Notes: a model not told the origin generated them from the letters alone. A stretch of DNA of 64,000 nucleotides from Lachnospiraceae bacterium (GCA_021770755.1 JAETQI010000005.1:62001-126000); one strand, 5' to 3'; positions 1 through 10,286 are shown, counted from the first letter of the stretch. Made by a program: numbers and translations.

Positions 1-25
1 GTTTGGACTTTGCTGTCTCTGACAT
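1..25 (-). CDS. Start of a gene running off the left edge
   Basis: An ATG at 23-25 (minus strand) opens a frame reading MSETAKSK before the window ends. An AGGAGG site at 31-36 lies five bases upstream, and a TATAAT hexamer at 170-175 (minus strand) could be its -10 box. Eight codons are too few to name a product; the call rests on the ribosome site and start only. Confidence 0.4.
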
Positions 26-247
26 CCCAACCTCCTCTGTACCTGATCACTGTTTTCGTTACCGTTTGCTCCGTCCCAGTACAAAACCTGCCGGGACAGT
101 AACATATTTCCCAACTGTATCGCTGTCATTAATACAGTTTCGATAAATTCCAATGCAATCATAGCACACATTATACAAAGTTGCAACCCATACATGAAAA
201 TCTGCCACGAAATCAAGTCGGGAAGCGCGCGGGCGTCCGTGTGCATA

Positions 248-285
248 GAAACGGGCAGGGGGTCTGATGTTCCCCTGCCCGTTTC
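248..285 (-). terminator. Terminator-like hairpin after the LRR operon
   Basis: A perfect 14-bp inverted repeat (arms 248-261 and 272-285, 10-base loop) sits just downstream of the stop codon at 298. There is no clear U-run on the minus strand, so it may be a weak terminator or a 3'-end stabiliser. The rest of 26-297 holds only the leader of the gene leaving the window. Confidence 0.5.
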
Positions 286-297
286 CATATCTGTATC

Positions 298-1245
298 TTA
301 ATATTCATAATCTACATATTCCGTGTCTTTGCGGAGTTTTCCGTGAACGACACTGCTCCTGTACTCGCTCGTGTCATCGATCTGATATTTGATGCCCTTC
401 CTGTGGTCTGCCATGATGTTTCTCTGGTTATCCGTCAGGGAATTGGGAATCTCCGCCTCCGTGATCATGATGTCCGCAACCTGTGTGACCGGCGCATACG
501 CAAATTCACTGAACTCCGTGTAGTATGTGTTCATCAGCACGAACTCGCCTGTATCGATGTCGGACGGATAGATATCAACCGCCTTGTCATAACCTGTCCT
601 AAACTGGAAGATCGCAAGCTGTCCCTTCAGCTCCACATCATTGTTGAACAGATACTGTACCGTCCTGTCTCCAAACTCATTGACCGACGCATTCTTGGTC
701 ACGTTGAGGTCAATGTCACTCTTGATCTTATCCTCATAGAGCATCTTAAAGGAAACCCCAAGTTCATCATCGATCTTTGCATATAAGATCACCTTTCTGC
801 CCACATAGCTGTTGTAGATATCCTTCTTGATCACCTTCTGCTTGTTCAGTGTCAGATAGACAAACTCGTATCCCAGCTCCGCCGCAGTCTTCTGCGCATC
901 CGCGATCTGACGGTCCGCATTGTTCTTGATCCCGATCGCCCCTGCCGATGTGACAGAATCCATCTTCACATAACAGATCACCCCGATGTTGATCCTGTAC
1001 CATCCATTGGAGTACGCACCGATCACCTGCACCGGAATGTTGGGACCGATCGTCGTGAGAACTGTTGATGTATAAGTAGGTTCTGCATAGACCACACAGT
1101 TATCCTTTGTGTAGTATGTATCCTGCATCGCTGTGTAGGTAGGTCCCTTGGCATACGCCACCAGATCCGTACTTGCTGCGGGTGTGCACAGCACTGCCAC
1201 AGCCATCATGACTGCAGCGGCTTTCCTCTTCAAACCTTTTCGCAT
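298..1245 (-). CDS. Secreted protein with SH3-like domain
   Basis: A 315-residue protein. It has a signal peptide (positive MRKGLKRK start, hydrophobic core, cleavage probably near residue 30 after the AYA stretch). An SH3b-like region follows at roughly residues 38-98, with a YxEPxYTS start and an NGWYRI motif typical of bacterial SH3 domains that bind cell-wall peptide. The rest (residues 100-315) is not recognised. The start is set by GGGAGG seven bases upstream of the ATG. It is the last gene of a four-gene minus-strand operon with three LRR surface proteins, 18 bases after the preceding stop. Role inferred: cell-envelope-associated partner of the LRR proteins; no enzymatic motif seen. 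Confidence 0.6.
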   Translation of the reverse strand: MRKGLKRKAAAVMMAVAVLCTPAASTDLVAYAKGPTYTAMQDTYYTKDNCVVYAEPTYTSTVLTTIGPNIPVQVIGAYSNGWYRINIGVICYVKMDSVTSAGAIGIKNNADRQIADAQKTAAELGYEFVYLTLNKQKVIKKDIYNSYVGRKVILYAKIDDELGVSFKMLYEDKIKSDIDLNVTKNASVNEFGDRTVQYLFNNDVELKGQLAIFQFRTGYDKAVDIYPSDIDTGEFVLMNTYYTEFSEFAYAPVTQVADIMITEAEIPNSLTDNQRNIMADHRKGIKYQIDDTSEYRSSVVHGKLRKDTEYVDYEY

Positions 1246-1263
1246 CTCATAACCTCCCTGCTA

Positions 1264-2652
1264 TCAATAATTCTCAATCTTTGTACCCTCCGGAAACGAA
1301 TTCGTCTGGTAAGAGCACTTCGAATTGACTGTTACCTCCTTAAAGGCAGCCCCCGCAAACGCGGATGCACCGATGCTGAGTGTATTCTTTGGTATCGATA
1401 CCTCTGCAAGTGCCGTGCAGCCTGTAAACGCGCTGTCGCCAATACTGATCACAGACTTTGGCAGCGTCAGCTCCGTAATACCTGTGCATCCCGAAAACGC
1501 CGTCTCGGGAATCGCCTCGATCCCGGAACGGATCTCCAATGATTTGATCCCGGTGCACCCCATAAAAGCATTCTCTATCATCGTCTGCATCGTACCGGGA
1601 AGCCTTACGCTCTCGATCGCCGTACAGCCCTCAAAAGCACTCTCCCCGATAAATTCCAGTTCGTTCGGCCATTTTGTCAGTGCCATCGCCGCACAGCCTG
1701 TAAATGCTTCCTTCTCCACCCGCTTTAACGAGGACGGAAGTCTCGTCAGCTCCATCTTGCTGCAGTTGTTAAACGCCTGTTCCTCGATCGTCTCGATATC
1801 GCTCGTCAGCTTGACCGTCTTTAGGTCTGTGCACTCGTTAAACGCCTTTTTGCCGATCCTTGTCACACCGTCCGGTATCGTGATCCGCGCAAGCTTCGAA
1901 CAACTGTCAAAGACACCCTCGCCCATCTCGGTCAGTCTGTCGGGCAGGGTGACATCAACCAGAAGTTCACTGCTCTTAAATACATTTTTTCCAAGCTTCT
2001 CAACCGTGTCCGGGAGGGATACACGCACCAGCGTCTTCGAACTCGCAAACGCGGAATCCGATATCTCTGTGACCGGCTGACCGTCGATCGTATCTGGAAC
2101 ATCGAGTGTTGCCGCATTGCCGACATATTTCCTGACCACTACGTGATCTTTATACAATGTGTACTCGTACTCGCTGTTCTTCTTCTCCTCCGGCTGCACC
2201 GCCTCCGTGTCCGGTTCCTCTGACTCTGCTTCTGATTCCTCCTCGTCCGGATCTTCCAGGAAATAGTCATGACTGCCGTTCCTGTTTCCATCCACAGAAC
2301 CATTTGTTCTCGGATCATTGTCTGATGTACCTGTTGAAGTCGAAGAACCTGCAGTCGTCCGCTGCGTCTCCGCCGCCTCCCTGGAAGCGGCAGCCGACGA
2401 CTCATCCTCAAACACCTGCATCGCCTTGGCATAGTTGCCCTGTGAATCCTCGATCAAAGACTCGATATCAGAGGGCAGCTCGCCGTCTGCCAGCAGCTCC
2501 TCCGTTTCCGTCTCTGTCTCGATCTCCGAGACGATCTCCGTCGAGGATTCCGGCTCTGCGCCGATCACTCCCGTCTTATTCAGATACATACCCAGCAGGA
2601 TCGCAAATGCAACCGTGCATCCGCCCACCATTCCCCAAAAAAGTTTTTCCAT
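1264..2652 (-). CDS. BspA-type leucine-rich repeat protein, membrane anchored
   Basis: A 462-residue protein. An N-terminal hydrophobic segment (residues 4-24) acts as an uncleaved anchor or signal. A low-complexity acidic Ser/Thr/Glu linker occupies residues 30-155. About ten BspA/TpLRR-type repeats follow (residues 165-455), each of about 23 residues with the pattern I-xx-xAF-xxCxx-L-xx-hxLPxxh. BspA-like LRRs in oral and gut bacteria are surface adhesins or ligand-binding scaffolds. The protein has no sortase motif, so it is probably held by its N-terminal segment and faces outward. GGAGAGG precedes the ATG. It is co-transcribed with the adjacent LRR genes. Confidence 0.75.
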   Translation of the reverse strand: MEKLFWGMVGGCTVAFAILLGMYLNKTGVIGAEPESSTEIVSEIETETETEELLADGELPSDIESLIEDSQGNYAKAMQVFEDESSAAASREAAETQRTTAGSSTSTGTSDNDPRTNGSVDGNRNGSHDYFLEDPDEEESEAESEEPDTEAVQPEEKKNSEYEYTLYKDHVVVRKYVGNAATLDVPDTIDGQPVTEISDSAFASSKTLVRVSLPDTVEKLGKNVFKSSELLVDVTLPDRLTEMGEGVFDSCSKLARITIPDGVTRIGKKAFNECTDLKTVKLTSDIETIEEQAFNNCSKMELTRLPSSLKRVEKEAFTGCAAMALTKWPNELEFIGESAFEGCTAIESVRLPGTMQTMIENAFMGCTGIKSLEIRSGIEAIPETAFSGCTGITELTLPKSVISIGDSAFTGCTALAEVSIPKNTLSIGASAFAGAAFKEVTVNSKCSYQTNSFPEGTKIENY

Positions 2653-2678
2653 TCTGTCCTCTCCGGTTTTACACTCAT

Positions 2679-4553
2679 TTATTGATTAAAATCTTCCTCT
2701 GATATCTGCGTGCCATAAAATGCCCCGCGGACAACCGTTTTCAGTCCTTCGCATCCAGTCAGGCCTGTCAGTGCGCTGCAGTTGCGGAACGCCTCCGCAC
2801 AGATCTTCTCCACAGAGGCAGGTACGGTCACATCGAGAATCTCTGTGTGCCCCTTAAATACCTCGGAACCGATCTGTTTCACGCCGTCCGGAATCTCCAC
2901 ATGTTCCCCGTTTCCTCTGTATGCCAGCAGGATCCCATCGCCAACGATCAGGAAATCATCCTCGGAACTGCCCTTTTTCCAGTTATTCAGCCACGCTGTT
3001 CCCTCAAATGCCTTTGTACCGATATCCGTAACCGTATCCGGTATCGTCACATCTGAAAGGTTCGTGCAGGACATAAATGCCCCGTACTCAATCTCGGCAA
3101 CGCCGTCCGGAATGACGATCGATCTCAATCCGCTCTCTGCAAATGCCAGCCGCCCGATCGTCTCAACCTTCTCACCGATATCATAACTCGTCAGATCTTT
3201 CTTCTTATAATATGCCCGCTGTGCGATACTGTCGTCCGTCTTGCTGCTGTTCTGGACATTGACCGAAACAGATGATGGCGTCTGGTCCTGCTGCCCGGAA
3301 TCCTCCGGCACAACCTCCGCCTTCACGCCGTCCGGAATCCCGTACACCTGTCCTCTATGGTTATCCATCAGCACGACCGCCCTGCCTGCCACGATCACGG
3401 TCTTACCGATCACATTGTCCGGCTCTGGAACGTCAAGCGGGTGGATATACCCCTCCGTGCTCTGGAAGCCCGAAGGTTCCTGCGTCGCCTGCTGATCATT
3501 CCGATCCGCGTCATCCGGATCACGGCTGGGTGTCGTCTGGGTTCCCCCGTTCGTTGTCGTATTGGTGTCCGTCGTCGTTGTCGTGCTGCTGCCTGATCCG
3601 TTCCCCACATTGGGCTTCTCGTCAAGTCCCACATTGCTGTCCATAAAGTCTGTCGGATACTCCGCCTCGTAGATCACAGGAATCTTGCGGTTTTTGCCAA
3701 AAGTGTCCGCCGTGCTGGATCTGCTCGTGTAGATCTTCACATCGGGGCTGCCCGCAAAAGCCTTTTTGTCAATATTTACCACAGATGCCGGTATCACGAC
3801 CTGTTTGAGATTTGTATTGTTTGCAAATGCCTTCTCGCTGATCGTGGCGGTCGGACTCTGGATCACGGCATTTTCCACACTGCCCATGCTCGACATCGCC
3901 TGTCTGGGAATTCCCGCGACTTTGTCTGAAACCATCACATTTTTGGTGTTCTGCAGGTTCCAGAACGCGTAAGTGTCAATGCTCGACACCGTATCCGGCA
4001 TCACATAGTTGTCGCCCTCACGCGCCGGGAGCACCTGATACAGCATCGTCATATTACCGTTGTATATCGCGCCATTATAATAAGTAAGGTACTCGTTGTC
4101 CCGATCGATCAAAACTGCCGCCAGGCTGTCACAGTTCGCAAAGACTCCCGAACCCCACGAGCTTACATTTTCCCCGATCTCGACAGAAGTAAGGGCCGTA
4201 CAGCCCTCAAAAGCGCCCGGTCCCACCTTCTCCACACTGTCGGGAAGGATCACACCTGTGAGCGCTGTACAGTTCTTAAATGCATTGTATGATATCTGGG
4301 TGACAGAATCAGGGATCGTAAGGCTCGTCAAAGTCTCATTTCCTGAAAATGCCTCATCGCCGATCGCCGTGATCGTATCCGGGAGATTGACATAGGTGTC
4401 CGTTCCCAGATACTTTGTCAATGTCGTCCCGTTGATGCGGAATCTGTCATCCTCCGCGGCTGTCACACCGCCGCCGATCCCTCTGGCAACAGTCACAAGC
4501 GCAAGGATTCCCAGCACCGCCAAGCTTGCAAGAGCTATATGTATTCTCTTCAT
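2679..4553 (-). CDS. BspA-type leucine-rich repeat protein with two LRR blocks
   Basis: A 624-residue protein. It has a hydrophobic N-terminal anchor or signal (residues 5-28), a first LRR_5 block (about residues 40-290), a Thr/Asn/Ser-rich linker (about 310-360), a unique segment (about 360-450) and a second LRR block (about 455-620). Repeats carry the BspA signature AFxxCxxLTxVxIPDSV. No C-terminal sorting signal is seen. AAGGAG lies six bases upstream of the ATG. The 72-base gap to the upstream giant LRR gene holds a strong hairpin, which may tune expression of this gene relative to that one. Likely a surface-exposed binding protein; the ligand is unknown. Confidence 0.75.
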   Translation of the reverse strand: MKRIHIALASLAVLGILALVTVARGIGGGVTAAEDDRFRINGTTLTKYLGTDTYVNLPDTITAIGDEAFSGNETLTSLTIPDSVTQISYNAFKNCTALTGVILPDSVEKVGPGAFEGCTALTSVEIGENVSSWGSGVFANCDSLAAVLIDRDNEYLTYYNGAIYNGNMTMLYQVLPAREGDNYVMPDTVSSIDTYAFWNLQNTKNVMVSDKVAGIPRQAMSSMGSVENAVIQSPTATISEKAFANNTNLKQVVIPASVVNIDKKAFAGSPDVKIYTSRSSTADTFGKNRKIPVIYEAEYPTDFMDSNVGLDEKPNVGNGSGSSTTTTTDTNTTTNGGTQTTPSRDPDDADRNDQQATQEPSGFQSTEGYIHPLDVPEPDNVIGKTVIVAGRAVVLMDNHRGQVYGIPDGVKAEVVPEDSGQQDQTPSSVSVNVQNSSKTDDSIAQRAYYKKKDLTSYDIGEKVETIGRLAFAESGLRSIVIPDGVAEIEYGAFMSCTNLSDVTIPDTVTDIGTKAFEGTAWLNNWKKGSSEDDFLIVGDGILLAYRGNGEHVEIPDGVKQIGSEVFKGHTEILDVTVPASVEKICAEAFRNCSALTGLTGCEGLKTVVRGAFYGTQISEEDFNQ

Positions 4554-4570
4554 ATTGGTCTCCTTTTCAT

Positions 4571-4611
4571 AAGGAACTGCAATGCGGCATAACGCCGCAT
4601 GACAGTTCCTT
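4571..4611 (-). promoter_or_regulatory. Intercistronic hairpin
   Basis: An interrupted inverted repeat: outer arms 4571-4579 / 4603-4611 (9 bp) and inner arms 4582-4588 / 4594-4600 (7 bp) around a 5-base loop. On the minus-strand RNA no U-run follows; instead the AAGGAG ribosome site of the next gene comes soon after. It could be a processing or stability element, or a partial terminator between the giant LRR gene and its neighbour. Confidence 0.45.
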
Positions 4612-4625
4612 ACCTTGTTCTATAT

Positions 4626-7600
4626 CTATGCTGCCCTATATTTTCTGCGCTTGCGCCCGTCACTTAAGACGAACAGCAGGATCGAAACACATGCCATACC
4701 GATCGCTGCAAACCACTTCGGATGGATCGGATCACCTGTCGCCGGCGTCGAGTCGAGCATCTGACCTGCGATCAGATTGTTGGTGTCCACATAGATCACA
4801 TACGGTGAGAAGTGCGGCGGCACGAATGAAACGCATGCGATGCCGTCAATCGTCGTAAATCTCGGTGTGATCTGCTGTAAGTTACCATTGTCTGCCGCTG
4901 CGACGCGCGCATTTCCGCCGTACTGGATCAGCACATCCGGGATCGGCATCGTCACTGTGATGTTTAAGCCTGTTGAATCCGTGATCTTGTTCTGGCCTGT
5001 CGAGTCATAAAGCGAGATATCCATCGGCAGGTATGCCAGTCCGTTCAGCGAACCGTATGTGTTTGTGAGGGACTGCTCCACTGCCGCTGTCGCCTCTGGT
5101 GACTCCGTGATCCTGACGATAAAGTTGTCTGTCGAACCGCTGACTGCCAGGGAAGCCACATCGGTATTGGAGATACCGTTCTTCGTTATGTAGATCCTGT
5201 TGCCGTTGTTGCTGGTCGTTGTGTTAGCAGGATTGCTGACTGTGCCGTTTGTCCCTGTCGTCGATGTCGAGCTGCCCGGTCTGTTGGGTACGGTGCTTGT
5301 ATTCGTATTCGTACCCGGCCTCCTTGACGGTGCGTCATCATCATCGTCATCGTCTGTCCTTGTCTTGTAATTTGCCGTCACCGTGACATCTGCCGCCGGC
5401 ATCACGAACGAAGTCGATACCGCGTTTGCATTGGAAAATCCCAGACCGGAATTGTTGGTCGTCCATCTGGAGAATACCCTGCTCGATGACTCCGGTGCGT
5501 TGGCTGTGATGTTGACGGTAGCGCCCGCTTCATACTCGCCGCTTCCGGAACCATAGTTTACCGTTACTTTGTATTTCTTCTTATTGTTGTCATTGTTGCC
5601 GTTGTCGCCGGGCTTGTTCGTGCCATCACCCGGATTGTTGCCGCCCTGATTGCCGCCTGAAAAATTCGCTGTGACTGACACGTTGGCTGACGGCATCACA
5701 AAGGTTGTCGAATTGGAGCTGGCATTGGCAAGCGTCACACCTGCTGTCGTTGTCGTCCAGTTCACAAATGTCTGACCTGTCGGCGGTGTGTTGGCTGTGA
5801 TCGTGACTGTCACACCCGGGCGATAATTGCCGCTGCCTGTACCGTTGTTGACCGTTACTGTGTAAGTGCCATCCGGGTCTGGCGTGTCTGTACCGCCGCC
5901 GATCGCCGCATTGGCCTCTACCGTCACATCAGCATTCGGCATAGTAAATGAAGCATATTGGGTTTCTGCACCACTTAATAGCGACATATATGTATTCGGC
6001 GTAACTGTCCAGACCTTAAAATTCGTTTCGTCGGTCGGAATAAGCGTCAGCTGCGTTCCGCCCATTATCTTCTCTGATGTTGTTATCAATGTTCCTTTTT
6101 TAGATTCAGCCGGATCTTCAACATAATCCTCGACAACTAAAGCTTTTCCATTTTTAATCGTCAATGTATACTCACCATCACCGACGACCTGTGAAGGGTC
6201 AGCCACATATCGTGCCCTAATTCTCCTAGATTCCTTTATATTTTTTTGATATGTGTCTGCATCCTGATATACAATATCACCAACCGGACAGATCCAACCC
6301 GCGAATTTGTATCCATTCTTCCTAGGCGGCGTAGGCACATCTTCATCTTTCACTGCCTCACCACTCTTTACATTAATTGATTTTAATATTGTCTCATCAT
6401 CATCAACAAAATCAATCTTATATGTATTTCCTTCATCCCAAAACTGAAACATGCCTTCTGTATCATTGTGCTCTTCCTTGAAATGATCCTCAAGTTCTCG
6501 GAATGCAAGATACGTAGAACTCAATCCTTCTGGATCTCCCAATGTTTCATTGCTATACTTTGTACCATAAAATATAACGTTTGTCTTTCCATCAAATGCT
6601 CTGGCATTAATATAACAATCCGTGTTGGGTACAGTTATATAAATCGTGGAGCCTATATTCGTAAATGAACCTGGCATAATCTCTCTGATTGTTGTCGGCA
6701 GTTTCACCTCTCTAAGATTAGTACACTGATCAAAGCAGTCTTTTGGTAAAACCATTATCCTTGATCCACTTAAGTCCACCATGTCAATACGTGTACAATC
6801 CGAAAAAGCTCCATCAGCAATTTCAGTCACACCACTCAATTCTGATGCACTAACAACTGTTGTGAGATACTCTCCTCCCTTTCCTCTTCCTTCAAAACAT
6901 TCTAACAGTTTATCACCATTTCCTGTTTTTTCAAATATCATCAAATTATTATATCGATAATATTCTGTTTCTGTCGGCGAAACTGATACCATATTCTTAC
7001 AATACTTAAACGGCAGACTGCCAAAATTCTTCAAAGCCGAACCTGTATTAAACGTCAATAAATTATCATTGCTGTAAAACGCCCTATCTGGCAGTTCCTG
7101 TACCGATGGCATGGTTATATGCGTTAATATATCATTTCCCTCTAATTTACCGTCTGCCTCTGTAGTATATGTATGTCCTTGATACTTTTGACCACCTACT
7201 AATAAGTTTAACCCTGTTTCCGCGAAATTACCGCTAAATAATCCAGGATATACAATGTCATCATTCTGTTTGAAATATGTTTCATCTGAATACAGTCGCT
7301 GAACATCGCTAGCATTTTGTACGCTTCCGTTAATAGTTCTTGTTCTGTTCCCTGGCTGGTAAATGACATTTGCATTCATATCTTTTGTATCTTTCGTATA
7401 GATTCTATTTAAATAATCAAAGTTTTTCTCATTCTCCTTTGTACTGTTAAAATATGAAACTGTATCAATGCTCTCAACACCGTCTGGTATAACCAGATTA
7501 ATTGTCTGCTCTACAATCGTTTCATCTACCGAAACATCTGCCTGTGGCTTATTGATTCCATGCAATGTCTCGAAATTATCCCTAAGTGTTGTATCCAGCT

Positions 7601-10286
7601 CTTCATAATGCGGGTAATCGATCAGAGTTGCCTTGCCCGCATTTTTTGAAGGTTCTTTCGCCGCATCCCTTATAATGACAAGCTTTTCCTCATAAGGTGC
7701 ATCAGCTTTATAACAAATCTCCCGCCTGCTATTAGCGCTTGTCATATCACCATTATTGGCATAAATCCCCTTCTTCATTGCCAGCTGGAACGGCGCATAA
7801 TTTGAATTGACCGCACCATGGAACGTCAAATAATCCGAATTGGTCTGAAAAGCATCTGGTGCAATCTTCATCGCCGACCATTCTGCCGCGTCAGAAGGAC
7901 GTTCATATACAAATGCGTCGTGATCAAATTCTACATTTTCAAGTTTTTCACAATTTGCAAATGCCTTACTGCCAATATTGGTCACTGAACCCGCAATCCT
8001 GACCCATTCCAACTCTTTTGCACCACTTATCGCATTATCCGAAATTGTTTGTACACCGTCTTCAATGTCAACTTCGTAAATCCAATCTTTCATGTCTCCG
8101 ACGATAATCGAGCTTTGACCATTGCCTACCTGCTTTATTGCTATTCTATCATCCCCATCACCGATCGTACCTATTGTAAGCTTCATCTTTTCAGAAGGCT
8201 TTTGATCCGGATTTACAATAAAATGTTCCAACACAGCATTATCTCTTCCGTTTTCCAAACTGACAGATGCTATAAATGGCGCAATTGTCTTATTGGAATC
8301 TAAGGGATCCTTTTGCATAACACCGTATTCCCAACATTCCAGATTGTTATTATCTTTATCATAATATTTATACGGTACAGCCCTGTCATTGGCATTCTTT
8401 GCATTCCATGTATTTTTCCTTGTATCAGCAGTTTCTTTATTTCCACCTTTATACATAGGACCTTCTACATAAAATCCATTATTCTCTATCCCTTTAAAAA
8501 GCTGTTCTGGCTTAAATTGCGCACTTCCTGCATTGTCAGGAAACAAAAGTTTCTGTAACCATGTACAACCAGCTAACGTATTATCTGGTATCATACCGCT
8601 CAAATTGTCTGGCATAGTTACACTTGTCATATTTGTCCTGCCTGCCAAAATATAATCATTGTCAATTTTCGTTCCAGAAGGAAAGACAAAAATTAACGGT
8701 GCATCATTATTCTTGTGTGTCTCACCTAACGCAAAAGCGCCTTCACCTATCGTCACCTGTGTACGTCCGTTCCAATTCACACCATTCTCACTATTCAATG
8801 CCGGACAATTGTAAAACGCAAATGAACCTATATCCAGACTACTGCTGTTATTATTGTTAAATATTATACTCCCTAAACCATTATTATCTTCAAATGCTCC
8901 GAATCCTATTTTCGTAACAGTATCAGGAATGGTAAGCGCACTCAAATTTGTATGCGAAAACGCCTGATTCCCTATCTCCTCCAGCTTTGAATGTTGTGCT
9001 GCAAAAGAAATACTTGCAAGGTTTGTACAATCCCTAAAAGCATTATCTCCAATTATACGACACGAACTATCATCTAAGCTTACTCCGCTTACCGGAAGCT
9101 CCCTAAAAGCATCCTCCCCTATAAATTCAACCGAACCGGGAATAGATATTGTACCGCTTATGCTGTTGTGACTATATGTACCTGATGTTGCAAAAGCCCC
9201 TTTGCCAATACCTTTTATACTTAATTCCTCTGTTGCCAGATATCCATCCCTATCGAAAACCTGAGTTGAACCACTCTGCACCTCAATTCCATCCTCAACA
9301 GATGTATTCATAGCCTTTCTAGGAATCTCATATGTATTATTTGCACCATCCTGCACTGTTTCCAAGTTAAAATCTTTCAGATCATTTCCCTTATTGTCTT
9401 TAATACGATTTATAATCGTATGATTAATAATTTTGCCCTCGTTAATAGCTGACAATTGATTGCCTGTCTTAGTCAATGACCATGAAGTCGACTTTAAGTG
9501 TCCGTCACTTGCAATTTGATTCTTTAAGTTCTGCCACTGACTGTAATTTTTATCATTAATCGCTGTTGTCAGCTGATTTTTCAAATTCGCAGCTGCGTTA
9601 TTATAATTATTTACTATTTGATCTATTTCGCTGCTTAAATCATTCAAATATATACTATAAATACTTTCTGCTATACTTGATCCGTTACCCGTATCAATCA
9701 CAGTATACTCATGGTCATAGGTTCCGCTCACCGCGTTTGCCAATTTGTTAGCCTCATAAGTCATTTTCGCCTTATCTACTGAAACAATTGAAACGTTATC
9801 AGTATTCGTTCCATCGCTATAAAACAAAGTTTCAGAAGCGCCTTCTCCAAACTTTACAGTGTATTCTTCATTCTGAATTGCAGCCTTAACAGCGTTTCTA
9901 TAGCCACTACTCATCAGTACATAACCACGATACTCTTTATCATACAACGTGAAACCATCTGTACTATCACCAACATAATCAGCAATCATGGCATTTTTAC
10001 CATTCACTATAACCTCTAAAGGCTCAGTTATATAACCATTTGAGATACGTTGTATTTTTTTAGTAGTACCTGTTAAATAATTAATTGTAAATGTCGGCTT
10101 GGTAACATTACTATAATTCGATTGCAAATCACCGTACAAATTATTTGTATAATCCGCCTGCACCGTCCCGAGGTTTTCCACCGGTATCGCCGCCACAACG
10201 ACCGCCATGATCATGGTGAGCGCCGCGATCGTGCGCATGACCCTCCTTCTTAGCTTATAGTTCTTTTTCCTTCTACTCTTTGCCAT
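4626..10286 (-). CDS. Giant LRR / InlB-repeat cell-surface protein
   Basis: An 1886-residue protein. The ATG at 10,286 has GGGGAG upstream; a GTG five codons earlier is less likely. It has a basic N-terminus and signal peptide (to about residue 45), a helical Asn-rich region (about 180-280), several blocks of BspA-type LRRs (about 330-610, 690-800 and 1040-1240), a Listeria-Bacteroides (Flg_new) repeat with a GYKFAGW motif (about 1310-1350), then three divergent InlB-type repeats (about 1370-1640) ending in FTMPNADVTVEA-like strands. An Asp run and a Ser/Thr/Asn linker lead to a final domain. The tail is TPATGDP, a hydrophobic segment and a basic end, which fits a TGD-type variant of a sortase signal. 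Residues about 50-1449 are coded by AT-rich DNA, while both ends are GC-rich. Likely a wall-linked adhesin. Confidence 0.8.
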   Translation of the reverse strand: MAKSRRKKNYKLRRRVMRTIAALTMIMAVVVAAIPVENLGTVQADYTNNLYGDLQSNYSNVTKPTFTINYLTGTTKKIQRISNGYITEPLEVIVNGKNAMIADYVGDSTDGFTLYDKEYRGYVLMSSGYRNAVKAAIQNEEYTVKFGEGASETLFYSDGTNTDNVSIVSVDKAKMTYEANKLANAVSGTYDHEYTVIDTGNGSSIAESIYSIYLNDLSSEIDQIVNNYNNAAANLKNQLTTAINDKNYSQWQNLKNQIASDGHLKSTSWSLTKTGNQLSAINEGKIINHTIINRIKDNKGNDLKDFNLETVQDGANNTYEIPRKAMNTSVEDGIEVQSGSTQVFDRDGYLATEELSIKGIGKGAFATSGTYSHNSISGTISIPGSVEFIGEDAFRELPVSGVSLDDSSCRIIGDNAFRDCTNLASISFAAQHSKLEEIGNQAFSHTNLSALTIPDTVTKIGFGAFEDNNGLGSIIFNNNNSSSLDIGSFAFYNCPALNSENGVNWNGRTQVTIGEGAFALGETHKNNDAPLIFVFPSGTKIDNDYILAGRTNMTSVTMPDNLSGMIPDNTLAGCTWLQKLLFPDNAGSAQFKPEQLFKGIENNGFYVEGPMYKGGNKETADTRKNTWNAKNANDRAVPYKYYDKDNNNLECWEYGVMQKDPLDSNKTIAPFIASVSLENGRDNAVLEHFIVNPDQKPSEKMKLTIGTIGDGDDRIAIKQVGNGQSSIIVGDMKDWIYEVDIEDGVQTISDNAISGAKELEWVRIAGSVTNIGSKAFANCEKLENVEFDHDAFVYERPSDAAEWSAMKIAPDAFQTNSDYLTFHGAVNSNYAPFQLAMKKGIYANNGDMTSANSRREICYKADAPYEEKLVIIRDAAKEPSKNAGKATLIDYPHYEELDTTLRDNFETLHGINKPQADVSVDETIVEQTINLVIPDGVESIDTVSYFNSTKENEKNFDYLNRIYTKDTKDMNANVIYQPGNRTRTINGSVQNASDVQRLYSDETYFKQNDDIVYPGLFSGNFAETGLNLLVGGQKYQGHTYTTEADGKLEGNDILTHITMPSVQELPDRAFYSNDNLLTFNTGSALKNFGSLPFKYCKNMVSVSPTETEYYRYNNLMIFEKTGNGDKLLECFEGRGKGGEYLTTVVSASELSGVTEIADGAFSDCTRIDMVDLSGSRIMVLPKDCFDQCTNLREVKLPTTIREIMPGSFTNIGSTIYITVPNTDCYINARAFDGKTNVIFYGTKYSNETLGDPEGLSSTYLAFRELEDHFKEEHNDTEGMFQFWDEGNTYKIDFVDDDETILKSINVKSGEAVKDEDVPTPPRKNGYKFAGWICPVGDIVYQDADTYQKNIKESRRIRARYVADPSQVVGDGEYTLTIKNGKALVVEDYVEDPAESKKGTLITTSEKIMGGTQLTLIPTDETNFKVWTVTPNTYMSLLSGAETQYASFTMPNADVTVEANAAIGGGTDTPDPDGTYTVTVNNGTGSGNYRPGVTVTITANTPPTGQTFVNWTTTTAGVTLANASSNSTTFVMPSANVSVTANFSGGNQGGNNPGDGTNKPGDNGNNDNNKKKYKVTVNYGSGSGEYEAGATVNITANAPESSSRVFSRWTTNNSGLGFSNANAVSTSFVMPAADVTVTANYKTRTDDDDDDDAPSRRPGTNTNTSTVPNRPGSSTSTTGTNGTVSNPANTTTSNNGNRIYITKNGISNTDVASLAVSGSTDNFIVRITESPEATAAVEQSLTNTYGSLNGLAYLPMDISLYDSTGQNKITDSTGLNITVTMPIPDVLIQYGGNARVAAADNGNLQQITPRFTTIDGIACVSFVPPHFSPYVIYVDTNNLIAGQMLDSTPATGDPIHPKWFAAIGMACVSILLFVLSDGRKRRKYRAA

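Noticed and set aside
1325-2080. Long plus-strand frame opposite the LRR gene
   Set aside because: It is antisense to regular LRR repeats, whose periodic composition leaves open shadow frames; no ribosome site and no family signal.
1264-10286. Repeated DNA that might be taken for a CRISPR or tandem-repeat array
   Set aside because: The repeats are in frame, of about 69 bases and encode LRR units; there are no identical short repeats with unique spacers.
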